NCBI GenBank assembly: GCA_963853835.1
Contig: OY970829.1
Span: forward strand, 9,840,446-9,904,445
Direction: 5' to 3'
Length of the DNA: 64,000 nt
DNA from: Calendula officinalis
Taxonomy: Eukaryota > Streptophyta > Magnoliopsida > Asterales > Asteraceae
Shown here: positions 1 to 15,358 of the stretch, piece after piece
How the letters are laid out: each line of letters starts with the position of its first letter
Numbering within the stretch: the first letter of the stretch is position 1
Translations under genes and position numbers: made by a program
The notes under the pieces: generated by a model
The model's input: the letters and a program-made list of their open reading frames with translations, nothing else
The model's database searches: none
Told to the model about the DNA's origin: nothing

Positions 1-4491
<4,491 letters not shown>

Positions 4492-4766
4492 TTTGGGATT
4501 TTAGTATCTCGATTTGAAGTTTGAATTGCTAGGAATTCAGCTAGATTGAAGTCAGAAAGTATGAAATCTCGAAGAAAAAGAAGATTTGGATCTCAGCTTT
4601 TGCTCTTCTCGGGAAATCAGGGGGGTGGGGGTGACAAATTGAAGTCAAAATGTACACGCTTTTATGTTTTACTTTTACATTTGTTTATTTTTTACCCGTT
4701 ATATTAAAACTAATTTACTTCTTTTTGTTCGTGATTTAAATATTTTGATGACTGCTTAAACAAGCA

Positions 4767-4838
4767 TCCATTGTCGTCCAGCGGTTAGGATATCTGGCTT
4801 TCACCCAGGAGACCCGGGTTCGATTCCCGGCAATGGAA
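4767..4838 (+). tRNA. tRNA-Glu (TTC anticodon)
   Basis: This is a 72-nt cloverleaf. The acceptor stem TCCATTG pairs with CAATGGA, followed by discriminator A. The D-arm contains the A box (GTCCAGCGGTTAGGATA). The anticodon loop CTTTCAC reads TTC, and the T-arm CCCGGGTTCGATTCCCGG contains the B box. A T-rich run just downstream (ctttttg) can end Pol III transcription. It lies about 275 bp upstream of the SEC5 start, on the opposite strand. No intron, and no CCA is encoded. Confidence 0.97.
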
Positions 4839-5802
4839 CTTTTTGTTTATTAAGCATAATTCTGTTCTTTCCTTTTGTATTCTAGACCCATGCCAACCTT
4901 TTCACTTTTCTCGTCAAAATGAGACTTGAGAAGGTTCTTTTTAAAAAATCTTTTTATTTTTCTACAGTTTTTGTTAATAGTAGAGTTAATTGCAAGAATG
5001 GTCCCTGTGGTTTGGCCAAATTGCACGTATGGTCCTTAAACTTCATTAAGTGCAGGCGCGGTACTTATGGTATGTGTTTTGTTGCACCCATGGTCCCTCC
5101 CCCCTAACGCTGTTAGATACAGTCCGTTAGTGGCCGCATGTGCCCCGCACATGAGGGTGGTTTTGTCATTTTGCATGTGGTCCCACATGTTCTTCTTCCC
5201 CAAATAAAGAAAAACCTCGGAAAAAAACACAAAATTAAAAACTCATCCTCACCAGCTTCATCGATCAACAACACCACCAACCAAACATAAAATTTCAACT
5301 ATCGCTTCCCTCTAATTTTACACCTTAAAGTTGTTCAATTTCATATTTCAAAACACAAATAGATGTGTTTATTTCTTATGAAAACCAGAAAAACCCACAA
5401 ATATTTCTGCCTAAATTGATTAAAGATTGTGTAAATTTGTGTAAAAAATCCAATCTTTTTAACTAAAATCAAATACCCAATTGCCATATCTAAAAACCCT
5501 TCAAAACTCAGCTAGATTTAACCATTTTTAGTTAAACCTAAAAAAGCCCACAAATCTTCATAATATCTTCAACAATCTGCAAATAACGATTTCCATGAGA
5601 TGCAAAATCGATTTCCATGAAAATCAGTTTATGAAGAGAAAAAAAAAAAACAAAATCGATTTCCATGAAAATGGCATATAACGAGATCTGTTTCTTTGGT
5701 TCTTGTCGGAGACGATGGTGGTGGGTTTTCCTGTAAATCCCAAGCACCTTGTAAGCAAATCGCAACTGTCGGTCGCTTTTGGTGGTGGGTTTTCATGTAT
5801 CT

Positions 5803-5895
5803 GTGTTTGATGCAATTGAAAAGAATGGATTGGAGCCTGATTTGATTACTTTCAATACTTTGCTAATTGGGTCTTATAGATCTATAGCCTCATAG
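5803..5895 (+). pseudogene. PPR-motif fragment captured inside the MULE
   Basis: The plus strand reads VFDAIEKNGLEPDLITFN followed by TLLIGSYRSIAS and a stop. This matches the second helix and loop of one pentatricopeptide repeat running into the next (consensus style: M..NG..PD..T(Y/F)NTLI.G). Only one motif junction is present, with no ATG, and it ends at a TAG. PPR proteins are organellar RNA-binding proteins. This piece is too short to act as one and is best read as a captured exon fragment. Family identity is inferred from about 24 residues. Confidence 0.55.
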
Positions 5896-6013
5896 TTGAT
5901 TCCGATAGAAAAGCATCTCTCCGCCCATCTTTTCCGGCGGAGATTGTTCACCGGATTTAAGTTCGGGTGAGATAAGGGAGACGAGAGAGTATGTAGCTTG
6001 GGGAAGAAGATGG

Positions 6014-7384
6014 TGATATGATAAAACTAGTTATAAAATAATCACCTAAAATACGCCTTTCCTAGATTACCACACTCTTAGGCAAGTATGACCTAATCGT
6101 GAGCAATATAGTTCAGGTAAGTAAATTCGGGTTTATTCGTCTCCACAGGGAACAATTAAGCTGATTATGTAATATAAAACTAATTAATTAACCTAAACAA
6201 ATAATAAAAAGGGGTTTTCATTTGGAATATTTTTATTTGCAAACTAGATAAATAAACTGAAAATGGTTGTTCAAAGTGAATAATCGACTGAAAACGACAA
6301 GGGAGTGTTTAAATATTAAGGAGTATATTCACTATGAGTCGAATCAGTCCAGGTCTAGGTTTGGTTTTGAAGTACCGATTTAATTCATGTTCTAGGAGTT
6401 TAAGGAACTAGATTTCTCTCAAAACCTTACAATGAGTCTAATATGATTTCTAGGAATTTCTTCTCAAGAAACCTGTTTAAATTCACACTCCTTCTTGTTA
6501 TTTCTAACTAGATCCGGCTTTCCGAGACCTTCTAATCCTAGGAATTTCTTCTCTAAAGATCAGACTCTAAGTTTCACCTAGGTTATTGGTATTAAATCTC
6601 GGACCCCTATTTCTAGTGAGTCGCTGACTAGGTCAAAAGGTATGAAAAGTCAGGGGAATTACTAGATCAATTCAATGTTGTCAATATTTTAATCAATCAA
6701 GTAACAAACAGATTCAATAATGCAAATGTAAGGGTTTAACGAAAAGGTTCTTTATTAGCAATACAAGCGTTCAAACAATCATTATAAAATCCTAAGAATA
6801 TCCAAACCTAAAACCCTAACTTCATCTAGTCATAGTGAATAAAGGATGATTAGCACATAGACATGCTAAAAATCATCAAACAAATGTAAATAATCGAATT
6901 CATAAACATAGAATTAATCAAAGATGATAAAAAAACCAATGTTTTATGCTTGAAATCTCGATCTTGAGTGCTCCAATGGTGTTTTTCGGCTGCCCTTCGA
7001 ATTAGGTCAAAAAGTCCTCTAATTCAGATCTGCAGATTTATTTAAATAGTTATCTGATCGCTAGAAATCGCGCCGCTATCTTTAATCGCGTCGCGATTTT
7101 CGGTATTTCGTAAACAAACAGAACGCCGAAATCGCTAAGGCTTTAAAAATCACGTTTGGGAGATAGCTAAAGAGATCGCGTCGCGATCTATGATCGCGTC
7201 GCTATTTCTTGGTTTTTTCTGCAGTCTTCGTTTCTTGTGCTATTTTGACCCGTTTTTGTTACGTTTTCTTCTATAGCCTGCAAAACACAAGGGAAACTAC
7301 ATTTTGAGTGATAACATCATATTCTGTTCGATAAACACATATAAAAATAGGTATATTGGCAGATAAATATATGTATAAATCTGC
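6014..7384 (-). repeat. Left (3') LTR of Athila element
   Basis: This copy matches the right LTR except for three substitutions. Its inner edge lacks the last 8 bp seen in the other LTR (positions 15351-15358) and is followed by an unrelated 9-bp-arm palindrome (7384-7405) rather than a polypurine tract. It carries the palindromic GC-rich motif atcgcgtcgcgat, repeated with variation at about 7070-7205. Confidence 0.9.
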
Positions 7385-8289
7385 ACTTAGTTGTTAAACT
7401 AAGTGTGACATTATTTAACACTTATAATGATTGTTTTGATAATTAAAGTTTTACATTTGTATAAGCTTGTAATGTAGTTGTCAAAAACTTGAGCCCAATT
7501 TATTGAAATATGACCACAAAGTGAAAAAAATTGACAAGTATTTATAATATTCACCTAAAATTGACTCATTAACACAATGTAGAAGATTTACCAAGCAAAA
7601 TATATGAAATTTTCGTGTTCTTGACAAGAACAAGCCCTAGTTCATAAGTTTTCTTCCTAAAAAGCAAAATCAAGCCCTAGAATTCGGAATTTATACTAGG
7701 ATTGTGCTATAATTCGACTAACTAACAATCTATGGCTTTAATCAACAACTATTCACACAAAAATCGGACGAAAAACAGCAAACATTCAAGAATTTCGGGT
7801 TTTGCAAGAACACTCCCAAAAACCTAAGATTTCTACCTTAAAAGATGGATTAATGGAGGAAAAGAGTAGAAAACCAACCTTAGGTGCCATGGAGATGAAG
7901 ATTTACGGAAGAAAACGGAAGAGATCGGCCGGATTTGGTGGTTTTGGGGTTTTGGCTGCCGAAAATCGCGAAGGAGGGGAAAGGCTGTTTTGCGATCTGC
8001 TGCTTTGGACGAATGCGAACGTATTAATCTCCGTCAGAGATCGCGTCGCGATCTATTGATCGCTTCACGATTTCTGGCGAGTCCGGATACTGCCTTAGCG
8101 ATCTCAAAACGCGATTTTGGGGGTCTTAGCTATTCCGGTGTTCTGTTTAGCGACCATTTGGACGAAAATTTTAATAATTTTTTTTTTTTTAAACGCAGAA
8201 AGGAAAGGGAAAAACAACTAAACACGGGTTGCCTCCCGAGAAGCGCTTCATGGATTTACGAGTCTAGAGCTTGACTCGGTGTTGCTCTC
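7385..8289 (-). other. 3' non-coding region of Athila element
   Basis: About 900 bp lie between the pol stop and the left LTR. The part at about 8020-8130 repeats LTR-like motifs (gatcgcgtcgcgatct, then a cgcgatttt block), suggesting part of the LTR was derived from, or exchanged with, this region. No env-like frame and no clear polypurine tract next to the LTR were seen. Confidence 0.6.
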
Positions 8290-11200
8290 TTACTTCTTTT
8301 CGCCCATCATGGCGAAATGCACCTCCTCTGTCTCAGTCACGCCTTCATTGTCGTCTTCGTGATAAAGCTTCAAGCGATGCCCGTTAACACTAAAATGACC
8401 GGTTTCGGTAACGAGGTCCACGTATCCCGATGGGTGTTGTTTTAGAACGGTATAGGGACCCACCCATTTGGATTTAAGTTTTCCAGGCGAAAACTTATAC
8501 CGGGATTGATAGATTAAGACCTTGTCGCCCGGTTGGAAGCATTTTCGAGTTTTCAACTTTTTATCGTGCAAATACTTGCTTCTCTCTTTATAGATTCGGG
8601 AATTTTCGTATGCTTCAAATCGGTGTTCATCGAGAAGATTGAGTTGATGATTACGTTCGGTCCCGGCGGGAATGATGCTCATGTCACACTCTTTGATAGC
8701 CCAATAGGCTTTGTGTTCGATCTCGAATGGAAGGTGACATGCTTTCCCGTAAATCATCCGATAAGGAGTATGGCCGATAGGAGTTTTGTAGGCGGTACGG
8801 AATGCCCAAAGAGCATCTTCAAGTCGTTGAGACCACAACTTGGGATTTCTCTCAATGGTTTTCTCGAGAATTCTTTTTAAGGCCCGATTAGTGTTCTCGA
8901 CTTGACCACTAGTTTGTGGATGATACGCAGTCGAGAAACGATGGTGGACACCGTATCGTTGGAGAGTTTTCTCCATCAGATGGTTGGCAAAATGCGTGCC
9001 ACGATCACTAATCAGCGCCCTCGGGCAACCGAACCGGCAGAAAAGAGATTTCAGAAAATTGATTACGACTCGAGCATCGTTAGTTGGAAGAGCTTTTGCC
9101 TCAGCCCATTTGGAGACGTAATCAACTGCAACAAGGATATATTTATTACCTTGGGAGCTTGGAAACGGACCCATGAAGTCAATGCCCCAAATATCGAAAA
9201 CCTCACAAACTTGGATGACATGTTGTGGCATTTCATCCCGTTTGGAGATGCTTCCGGTTCGTTGACATGCATCACAAGTTTTGACCAAATCTTGTGCATC
9301 TTTAAAGATCGTTGGCCAATAGAAACCCGCATCAAGAACTTTCCGGGCGGTGTAGTTTGGACCGAAATGTCCACCGGTAGGACCTTTATGACATTGGTTG
9401 AGAATGTCATGGGCTTCATCATCGGAAACACACCGTCTATGCATCAAATCGGGACCGACCCGGAAAAGATGTGGAGCATCCCAATGGTAATGTTTTAGAT
9501 CCGAAAAGAATTTCCCTTTTTGTTGATGGGTCATTCCTTTAACAAGGACACCCGCCGCTAAATAATTTGCGAAATCAGCGAACCACGGGTCGTTGGTGTC
9601 TTGTAAAGCATTGACCGCTTCGATAAATTCATCGGGAAATGTATCATGAACCCCGTCCTCATTGCACTCCTCAAGGTGAGGGTTCTCTAATCGAGATAGA
9701 TGATCCGCCGCAAGATTTTCCGCACCTTTTTTATCTTTTATCTCGATGTCGAATTCTTGTAAGAGAAGAATCCAACGAATGAGACGCGGTTTTGCATCTT
9801 GCTTGGCGAAAAGACATTTCAATGCTGAGTGATCCGTATAGACAATCGTTTTGGATAAAACAAGGTATGGACGGAATTTGTCAAAGGCGAAAACCACTGC
9901 AAGGAGTTCTTTTTCAGTTGTGGTGTAATTCGCCTGAGCACCGGTGAGTGTTCGGCTCGCGTAATAAATAGGTTGGAAATGATTGTTTATACGCTGACCC
10001 AAAACTGCACCGAGTGCGAAATCACTAGCATCGCACATGAGTTCGAATGGTAACTCCCAATTGGGGGATACCATGATAGGAGCTTCTGTGAGCCGATTCT
10101 TGAGAAGATCGAAGGCTTCCACACATTCGGGCGTGAACACGAAAGGTGTATCCTTCTCGAGAAGGTGAGTCATGGGTCGGGTTATCTTGGAAAAATCCTT
10201 GATGAACCGACGATAGAATCCTGCATGACCTAAGAAACTTCTCACAGATTTCACATTTGAAGGGGGAGGTAATTTAGAAATGACATCGATTTTTGATTTA
10301 TCGACCTCGATCCCCTTCGCAGAAATTTTGTGACCTAACACGATGCCTTCGCGCACCATGAAATGACACTTTTCCCAATTAAGCACGAGATTTGATTCCT
10401 CGCACCTGATGAGAACTCGCTCTAAGCTCGAAAGACATGACTCGAAGGAGTCTCCGAATACTGAGAAATCGTCCATGAAGACTTCCATACAGTCCTCGAT
10501 CATGTCTTGGAAAATCGCGGTCATGCACCGCTGAAATGTTGCCGGAGAGTTGCACAAACCGAATGGCATCCTTCGATACGCGAATGTACCGAAGGGGCAC
10601 GTGAAGGTGGTCTTTTCCTGATCTTGGGGGTCAATCGGGATTTGAAAGTAGCCAGAGAACCCGTCCAAGAAACAATAGAAGTTGTTTCCGGCCAATCTCT
10701 CCAACATCTGATCGATGAAGGGTAAAGGAAAGTGATCCTTTCGGGTGGCTTCGTTGAGTCTGCGGTAATCGATACAGACTCGCCATCCCGTGACAGTACG
10801 AGTAGGAACGAGTTCGTTCTTATCATTACGCACAACTGTCATCCCCCCTTTTTTCGGAACTACTTGGACCGGACTCACCCAAGGACTATCAGAAATGGTA
10901 TAGATGAGCCCTGCATCAAGCAGTTTAAGAACTTCCTTCTTCACGACTTCTTTCATGTTGGGGTTTAAACGCCTTTGTCTCTGCACACTAGGTTTAAAGT
11001 TTTCTTCCATTAAAATTTTATGAGTACAAAAAGAAGGGTTTAAACCCGGAATATCTGCGGTTTTCCAAGCTAGAGCTTTTTTATGATTTTTTAAAATTTT
11101 TATTAATTTTTGTTTTTCAGCAAAAGCTAGAGTAGAAGAGATTATGACAGGCAAATCAGATTCCCCTTGAAGGAATGCATACTCTAGATGGTCGGGCAAT

Positions 11201-12546
11201 GGCTTAAGCTCGAGAGATGGAGGGTCCTCAAAAGACGTTTTAATTCGAAGTTTTTGATTCGGGTCGAAATTCTCAAAAATTACTTCATTTTCTTCCGAAT
11301 CCTCTTCTTCAATGTGAAGAAGTGCCTCGAGATCTGAGAGATCTTGGATGGATTCGGGAGAGTCTAGAGTGACATCACCATAGGTAGTGATGTCCTCGCA
11401 ATCTAGGTTAAGAAATGAGGTAATTTCCTCCTCCATGCACACATCGATGATGTCGATGAAATTGCATGTGTCATCGGAGGCAGAGGTATGCTTCATCGCT
11501 TTCTCAATGGAGAAAGTGAGTCGGTCATTCCCGACACCTAGACTAAGCTGTTGTTCAGCAACCAAGATTATGGCACTGGCAGTGTTCAGAAAGGGTCTCC
11601 CTAAGATGAGAGGGACATTTGGTTCTTCAGGGATATCTAGGATAACAAAATCAGCAGGAAAAATGAACCTATCTACCTTAACCAGAACGTTTTCTGCTAT
11701 TCCTACTGGGTATTTAAGTGACAGGTCTGCTAATCTGACACGCATCCTAGTCGGCCTAAGGTCTGTTATTCCCAATTTAAGGAACAAAGACAAGGGCATC
11801 AAGCTAATGCTAGCTCCTAAATCAGCTAGCGCCTTACAGGGCGGTAAATTATCTATAAGACAAGGGATAATAAAACTCCCTGGATCACCCTTCTTCGGAG
11901 GTATGTTAGGCTGGAGGATAGCTGAGCATTCCTCGCTTAATATTGCTGACGACACCTCCTCCGTTTGCTCCTTGCTTGAGACCAAGTCCTTGATGAATTT
12001 CCCGTAGTTAGGCATACCTGCTAACATATCAACCAAAGGAACGTTAATGCGCACCTGTTTAATCATCTCAACAAACTTACTATATTTTTCCTTAAGTTTT
12101 TCTTTCCTCAAACGTTGGGGAAAGGGGACCTTCGGTGTATAAGAGTTTGTTGCATCTGTTTTGGTGGACTTATGCGTCTCCTTTGGTTTTGCCTTTTCTT
12201 GCTCAGTTGGAATTTCAACCTTCTGCATAACCCTCTCCTCTTCATCAGCTGGAGTCTCCTCATTAACCTGTGTATCAAAAGAATTTTCATTAGTATTTAA
12301 TACAGGTGAACTTACCGTTTTACCACTCCTGGTGGTGATAGCTTTAATATTCTCGAATCCCCGTTTTGGATTATCTTGTGTACGGGGTGGTAAACTTCCT
12401 TGAGGACGTTCTTGTAAAATTTCGGCCATCTTGCCCAGGTTTCTCTCTAAGCTTTGAATTGCTGCTTGCTGATTTCTGATGATCTGGTCTTGTTCCTCAG
12501 TTTTCTTATCGTGCTTTTCCATAAATTTTTCAAGCATTAATTCCAT
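8290..12546 (-). CDS. Pol polyprotein of Athila element: protease, reverse transcriptase, RNase H, integrase
   Basis: This is a 1,418-residue open frame. Coiled-coil-prone N-terminus (about 1-50). Aspartic protease with the ADLGAS signature near 241-246, the D-L-G form usual in Athila. Reverse transcriptase about 540-745, with LDGFSGYFQIP and the catalytic FMDD at 690-693. RNase H about 835-950, with D839, E880 and D905. Integrase with HHCC finger (H1053, H1060, C1091, C1094) and catalytic D1123, D1181 and E1217 (GIDFMGP, SDRGTHFAN, GQVENTNR). All catalytic residues are visible. The first ATG of the frame lies in what should be the gag-pol junction, so true translation probably starts upstream or by processing. 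No env-like frame follows. Confidence 0.93.
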   Translation of the reverse strand: MELMLEKFMEKHDKKTEEQDQIIRNQQAAIQSLERNLGKMAEILQERPQGSLPPRTQDNPKRGFENIKAITTRSGKTVSSPVLNTNENSFDTQVNEETPADEEERVMQKVEIPTEQEKAKPKETHKSTKTDATNSYTPKVPFPQRLRKEKLKEKYSKFVEMIKQVRINVPLVDMLAGMPNYGKFIKDLVSSKEQTEEVSSAILSEECSAILQPNIPPKKGDPGSFIIPCLIDNLPPCKALADLGASISLMPLSLFLKLGITDLRPTRMRVRLADLSLKYPVGIAENVLVKVDRFIFPADFVILDIPEEPNVPLILGRPFLNTASAIILVAEQQLSLGVGNDRLTFSIEKAMKHTSASDDTCNFIDIIDVCMEEEITSFLNLDCEDITTYGDVTLDSPESIQDLSDLEALLHIEEEDSEENEVIFENFDPNQKLRIKTSFEDPPSLELKPLPDHLEYAFLQGESDLPVIISSTLAFAEKQKLIKILKNHKKALAWKTADIPGLNPSFCTHKILMEENFKPSVQRQRRLNPNMKEVVKKEVLKLLDAGLIYTISDSPWVSPVQVVPKKGGMTVVRNDKNELVPTRTVTGWRVCIDYRRLNEATRKDHFPLPFIDQMLERLAGNNFYCFLDGFSGYFQIPIDPQDQEKTTFTCPFGTFAYRRMPFGLCNSPATFQRCMTAIFQDMIEDCMEVFMDDFSVFGDSFESCLSSLERVLIRCEESNLVLNWEKCHFMVREGIVLGHKISAKGIEVDKSKIDVISKLPPPSNVKSVRSFLGHAGFYRRFIKDFSKITRPMTHLLEKDTPFVFTPECVEAFDLLKNRLTEAPIMVSPNWELPFELMCDASDFALGAVLGQRINNHFQPIYYASRTLTGAQANYTTTEKELLAVVFAFDKFRPYLVLSKTIVYTDHSALKCLFAKQDAKPRLIRWILLLQEFDIEIKDKKGAENLAADHLSRLENPHLEECNEDGVHDTFPDEFIEAVNALQDTNDPWFADFANYLAAGVLVKGMTHQQKGKFFSDLKHYHWDAPHLFRVGPDLMHRRCVSDDEAHDILNQCHKGPTGGHFGPNYTARKVLDAGFYWPTIFKDAQDLVKTCDACQRTGSISKRDEMPQHVIQVCEVFDIWGIDFMGPFPSSQGNKYILVAVDYVSKWAEAKALPTNDARVVINFLKSLFCRFGCPRALISDRGTHFANHLMEKTLQRYGVHHRFSTAYHPQTSGQVENTNRALKRILEKTIERNPKLWSQRLEDALWAFRTAYKTPIGHTPYRMIYGKACHLPFEIEHKAYWAIKECDMSIIPAGTERNHQLNLLDEHRFEAYENSRIYKERSKYLHDKKLKTRKCFQPGDKVLIYQSRYKFSPGKLKSKWVGPYTVLKQHPSGYVDLVTETGHFSVNGHRLKLYHEDDNEGVTETEEVHFAMMGEKK

Positions 12547-13793
12547 TAAGGACTTTGATCCTTGACCTGCAGCATTCTCTCTAGGTGGTTGGTTCGTTTG
12601 GTTATCACGTTGGAAACCAGGGGGTTCGAGTTTCTCGGGGGGTAGTTATTGTTTTGGTTATTGTTGTTATAACCTCTGTTGTTATTGTACCCATGATTGT
12701 TGTTGTTGTACCCCTGATTTCCTCCCTGATAATTACCTCGTTACCCATTGTTGATGTAATTTAGTTCTTCTTCTGCAGACATCATCGGTTGATGCTGCTG
12801 GCACTCTTTCGTGAGATGTGGCCCTTTGCATATATCACATCCAACCTGTATAGCATGTAAACAACTAGTTATTTTGTCTAATTTACATTCAAATACCTGT
12901 TGGTTATTCTTAAATGCAGCCACTTCATCATGTTGGCGATCATCAACTGCCTTAAGGGATGCATGATTCTGTCCGACTCGCCTGTCGGATGTCCATTCCA
13001 GGCTGTGCATCGAGATGTCTTCGAGAAGTTGATAAGCTTGAGTTGGGGTTTTGTACATGAATAGCCCGCCACTTGAAGAATCGAGGAGGGAACGAGATGT
13101 GTGATCTAATCCCTTGTAAAAAATATGTACTATGTTGTTCTTCTCCAAACCGTGGTTGGGACATTTCCGTAGTAAGCTTTTCAGTCTTTCCCAGGCCTCC
13201 GTTACCTTTTCACCTGACTCCTGCATAAAAGCTAAAATATCAGTTTTAAGTTTATCAGCCTTGGCTGGTGAAAAATAACGAGTAATAAAACGGCTTCGGA
13301 GTTCATTCCAAGTCGTAATAGAGCCTGGCTCTAATGATTTAACCCATTATTTTGCATCCCCAGCTAAGCTGAAGGGAAACAATCTCAACCTCATGGCATC
13401 AATTGTTACATCTCGTTGTTTGAACAGTTCACAAATCTCTAGAAAGTTTTCTAGATGTCTATTGGGATCATTGCATAATCTTCCGTCAAAGTTTAGATCC
13501 CGCACCATACTGATGAATTGCTCTTTAATCTCAAAATTGATATTATTCAATTCAGGTACTAAGATAGATGGATTAGGACCAGTTGGTGCTGTTTGTCTGG
13601 TGTTCCACATGGGTTGCTCTGGTGGCGGATCTGGTGGTGCTTGATCGCCCATATCGAAAATTGGGTTTTCGATAGATTGAAAGTTGATTAACTCTAGATA
13701 TTGCGCTGCTAAAACTGCTCTACGTCGCTGGCGAAGAAGTCTCTCTGGTTCAGAAAACGGTGATAACGGATCTGAATCAGAGCTACGGGTCAT
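12547..13793 (-). pseudogene. gag of Athila element, disrupted
   Basis: Gag begins at the ATG at 13793 (MTRSSDSDPLSPF) and encodes the capsid region of the retrotransposon. A TAA at 13347-13349 interrupts it near codon 149. The same frame continues from there through the retrotransposon-gag core to a CX2CX3HX4C zinc knuckle (CDICKGPHLTKEC, near 12825), then a second TAA at 12741-12743 just after it. An Asn/Gly-rich tail follows, with a frame change near the C-run at about 12641-12650 before pol. These lesions are absent from pol and probably arose after or during the last insertion. Nucleocapsid and capsid from this copy would be truncated. Confidence 0.85.
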
Positions 13794-13955
13794 ACACCTG
13801 CAAAACATAAAGCAAATCGTAAAAACGCAACAGTTTAACAACTTCAATTAAAACCAGACAAATAATAAAAACGATTAAAATAACTTGTTTAGAAATAAAT
13901 CTCTAGACAAGGATCGATTAACAAATTAATTCTAAATTACTAATCTCGCAACTGC

Positions 13956-13973
13956 TCCCCGGCAGCGGCGCCA
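13956..13973 (-). promoter_or_regulatory. Primer-binding site, tRNA-Asp type
   Basis: On the plus strand this reads tccccggcagcggcgcca, matching the 3' end of plant tRNA-Asp(GTC) including CCA with one mismatch. It lies six bases inside the 5' LTR. tRNA-Asp priming is characteristic of Athila elements. Confidence 0.85.
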
Positions 13974-13979
13974 AAAACT

Positions 13980-15358
13980 TGATATGATAAAACTAGTTAT
14001 AAAATAATCACCTAAAATACGCCTTTCCTAGATTACCACACTCTTAGGCAAGTATGACCTAATCGTGAGCAATATAGTTCAGGTAAGTAAATTCGGGTTT
14101 ATTCGTCTCCACAGGGAACAATTAAGCTGATTATGTAATATAAAACTAATTAATTAACCTAAACAAATAATAAAAAGGGGTTTTCATTTGGAATATTTTT
14201 ATTTGCAAACTAGATAAATAAACTGAAAATGGTTGTTCAAAGTGAATAATCGACTGAAAACGACAAGGGAGTGTTTAAATATTAAGGAGTATATTCACTA
14301 TGAGTCGAATCAGTCCAGGTCTAGGTTTGGTTTTGAAGTACCGATTTAATTCATGTTCTAGGAGTTTAAGGAACTAGATTTCTCTCAAAACCTTACAATG
14401 AGTCTAATATGATTTCTAGGAATTTCTTCTCAAGAAACCTGTTTAAATTCACACTCCTTCTTGTTATTTCTAACTAGATCCGGCTTTCCGAGACCTTCTA
14501 ATCCTAGGAATTTCTTCTCTAAAGATCAGACTCTAAGTTTCACCTAGGTTATTGGTATTAAATCTCGGACCCCTATTTCTAGTGAGTCGCTGACTAGGTC
14601 AAAAGGTATGAAAAGTCAGGGGAATTACTAGATCAATTCAATGTTGTCAATATTTTAATCAATCAAGTAACAAACAGATTCAATAATGCAAATGTAAGGG
14701 TTTAACGAAAAGGTTCTTTATTAGCAATACAAGCGTTCAAACAATCATTATAAAATCCTAAGAATACCCAAACCTAAAACCCTAACTTCATCTAGTCATA
14801 GTGAATAAAGGATGATTAGCACATAGACATGCTAAAAATCATCAAACAAATGTAAATAATCGAATTCATAAACATAGAATTAATCAAAGATGATAAAAAA
14901 ACCAATGTTTTATGCTTGAAATCTCGATCTTGAGTGCTCCAATGGTGTTTTTCGGCTGCCCTTCGAATTAGGTCAAAAAGTCCTCTAATTCAGATCTGCA
15001 GATTTATTTAAATAGTTATCTGATCGCTAGAAATCGCGCCGCTATCTTTAATCGCGTCGCGATTTTCGGTATTTCATAAACAAACAGAACGCCGAAATCG
15101 CTAAGGCTTTAAAAATCACGTTTGGGAGATAGCTAAAGAGATCGCGTCGCGATCTATGATCGCGTCGCTATTTCTTGGTTTTTTCTGCAGTCTTCGTTTC
15201 TTGTGCTATTTTGACCCGTTTTTGTTACGTTTTCTTCTATAGCCTGCAAAACACAATGGAAACTACATTTTGAGTGATAACATCATATTCTGTTCGATAA
15301 ACACATATAAAAATAGGTATATTGGCAGATAAATATATGTATAAATCTGCCAATATCA
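13980..15358 (-). repeat. Right (5') LTR of Athila element
   Basis: This LTR is 1,379 bp, bounded by TG/CA ends (tgatat at 13980, atatca at 15358) and followed by the target duplication GATGG. In element orientation it is the promoter LTR, lying directly upstream of the primer-binding site and gag. Confidence 0.93.

Larger units (their letters stand above)
6014..15358 (-). mobile_element. Athila-type Ty3/gypsy LTR retrotransposon, recent insertion
   Basis: The element is 9.3 kb with LTRs at 6014-7384 and 13980-15358, flanked by 5-bp duplication GATGG (6009-6013 and 15359-15363). Outer termini are TGATAT...ATATCA. Transcription runs leftward: the 5' LTR is the right-hand copy, followed by a tRNA-Asp-type primer site, broken gag, intact pol and about 900 bp of 3' sequence. 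I compared the two LTRs by eye over 1,371 bp and found three substitutions (6801, about 7110, about 7291), so insertion was recent. gag carries at least two stops and a frameshift, so this copy cannot move without help in trans. Confidence 0.95.

Noticed and set aside
8533..12403. Plus-strand frames of 60-206 residues opposite pol
   Set aside because: They are antisense to the intact retrotransposon polyprotein and have no family motifs.
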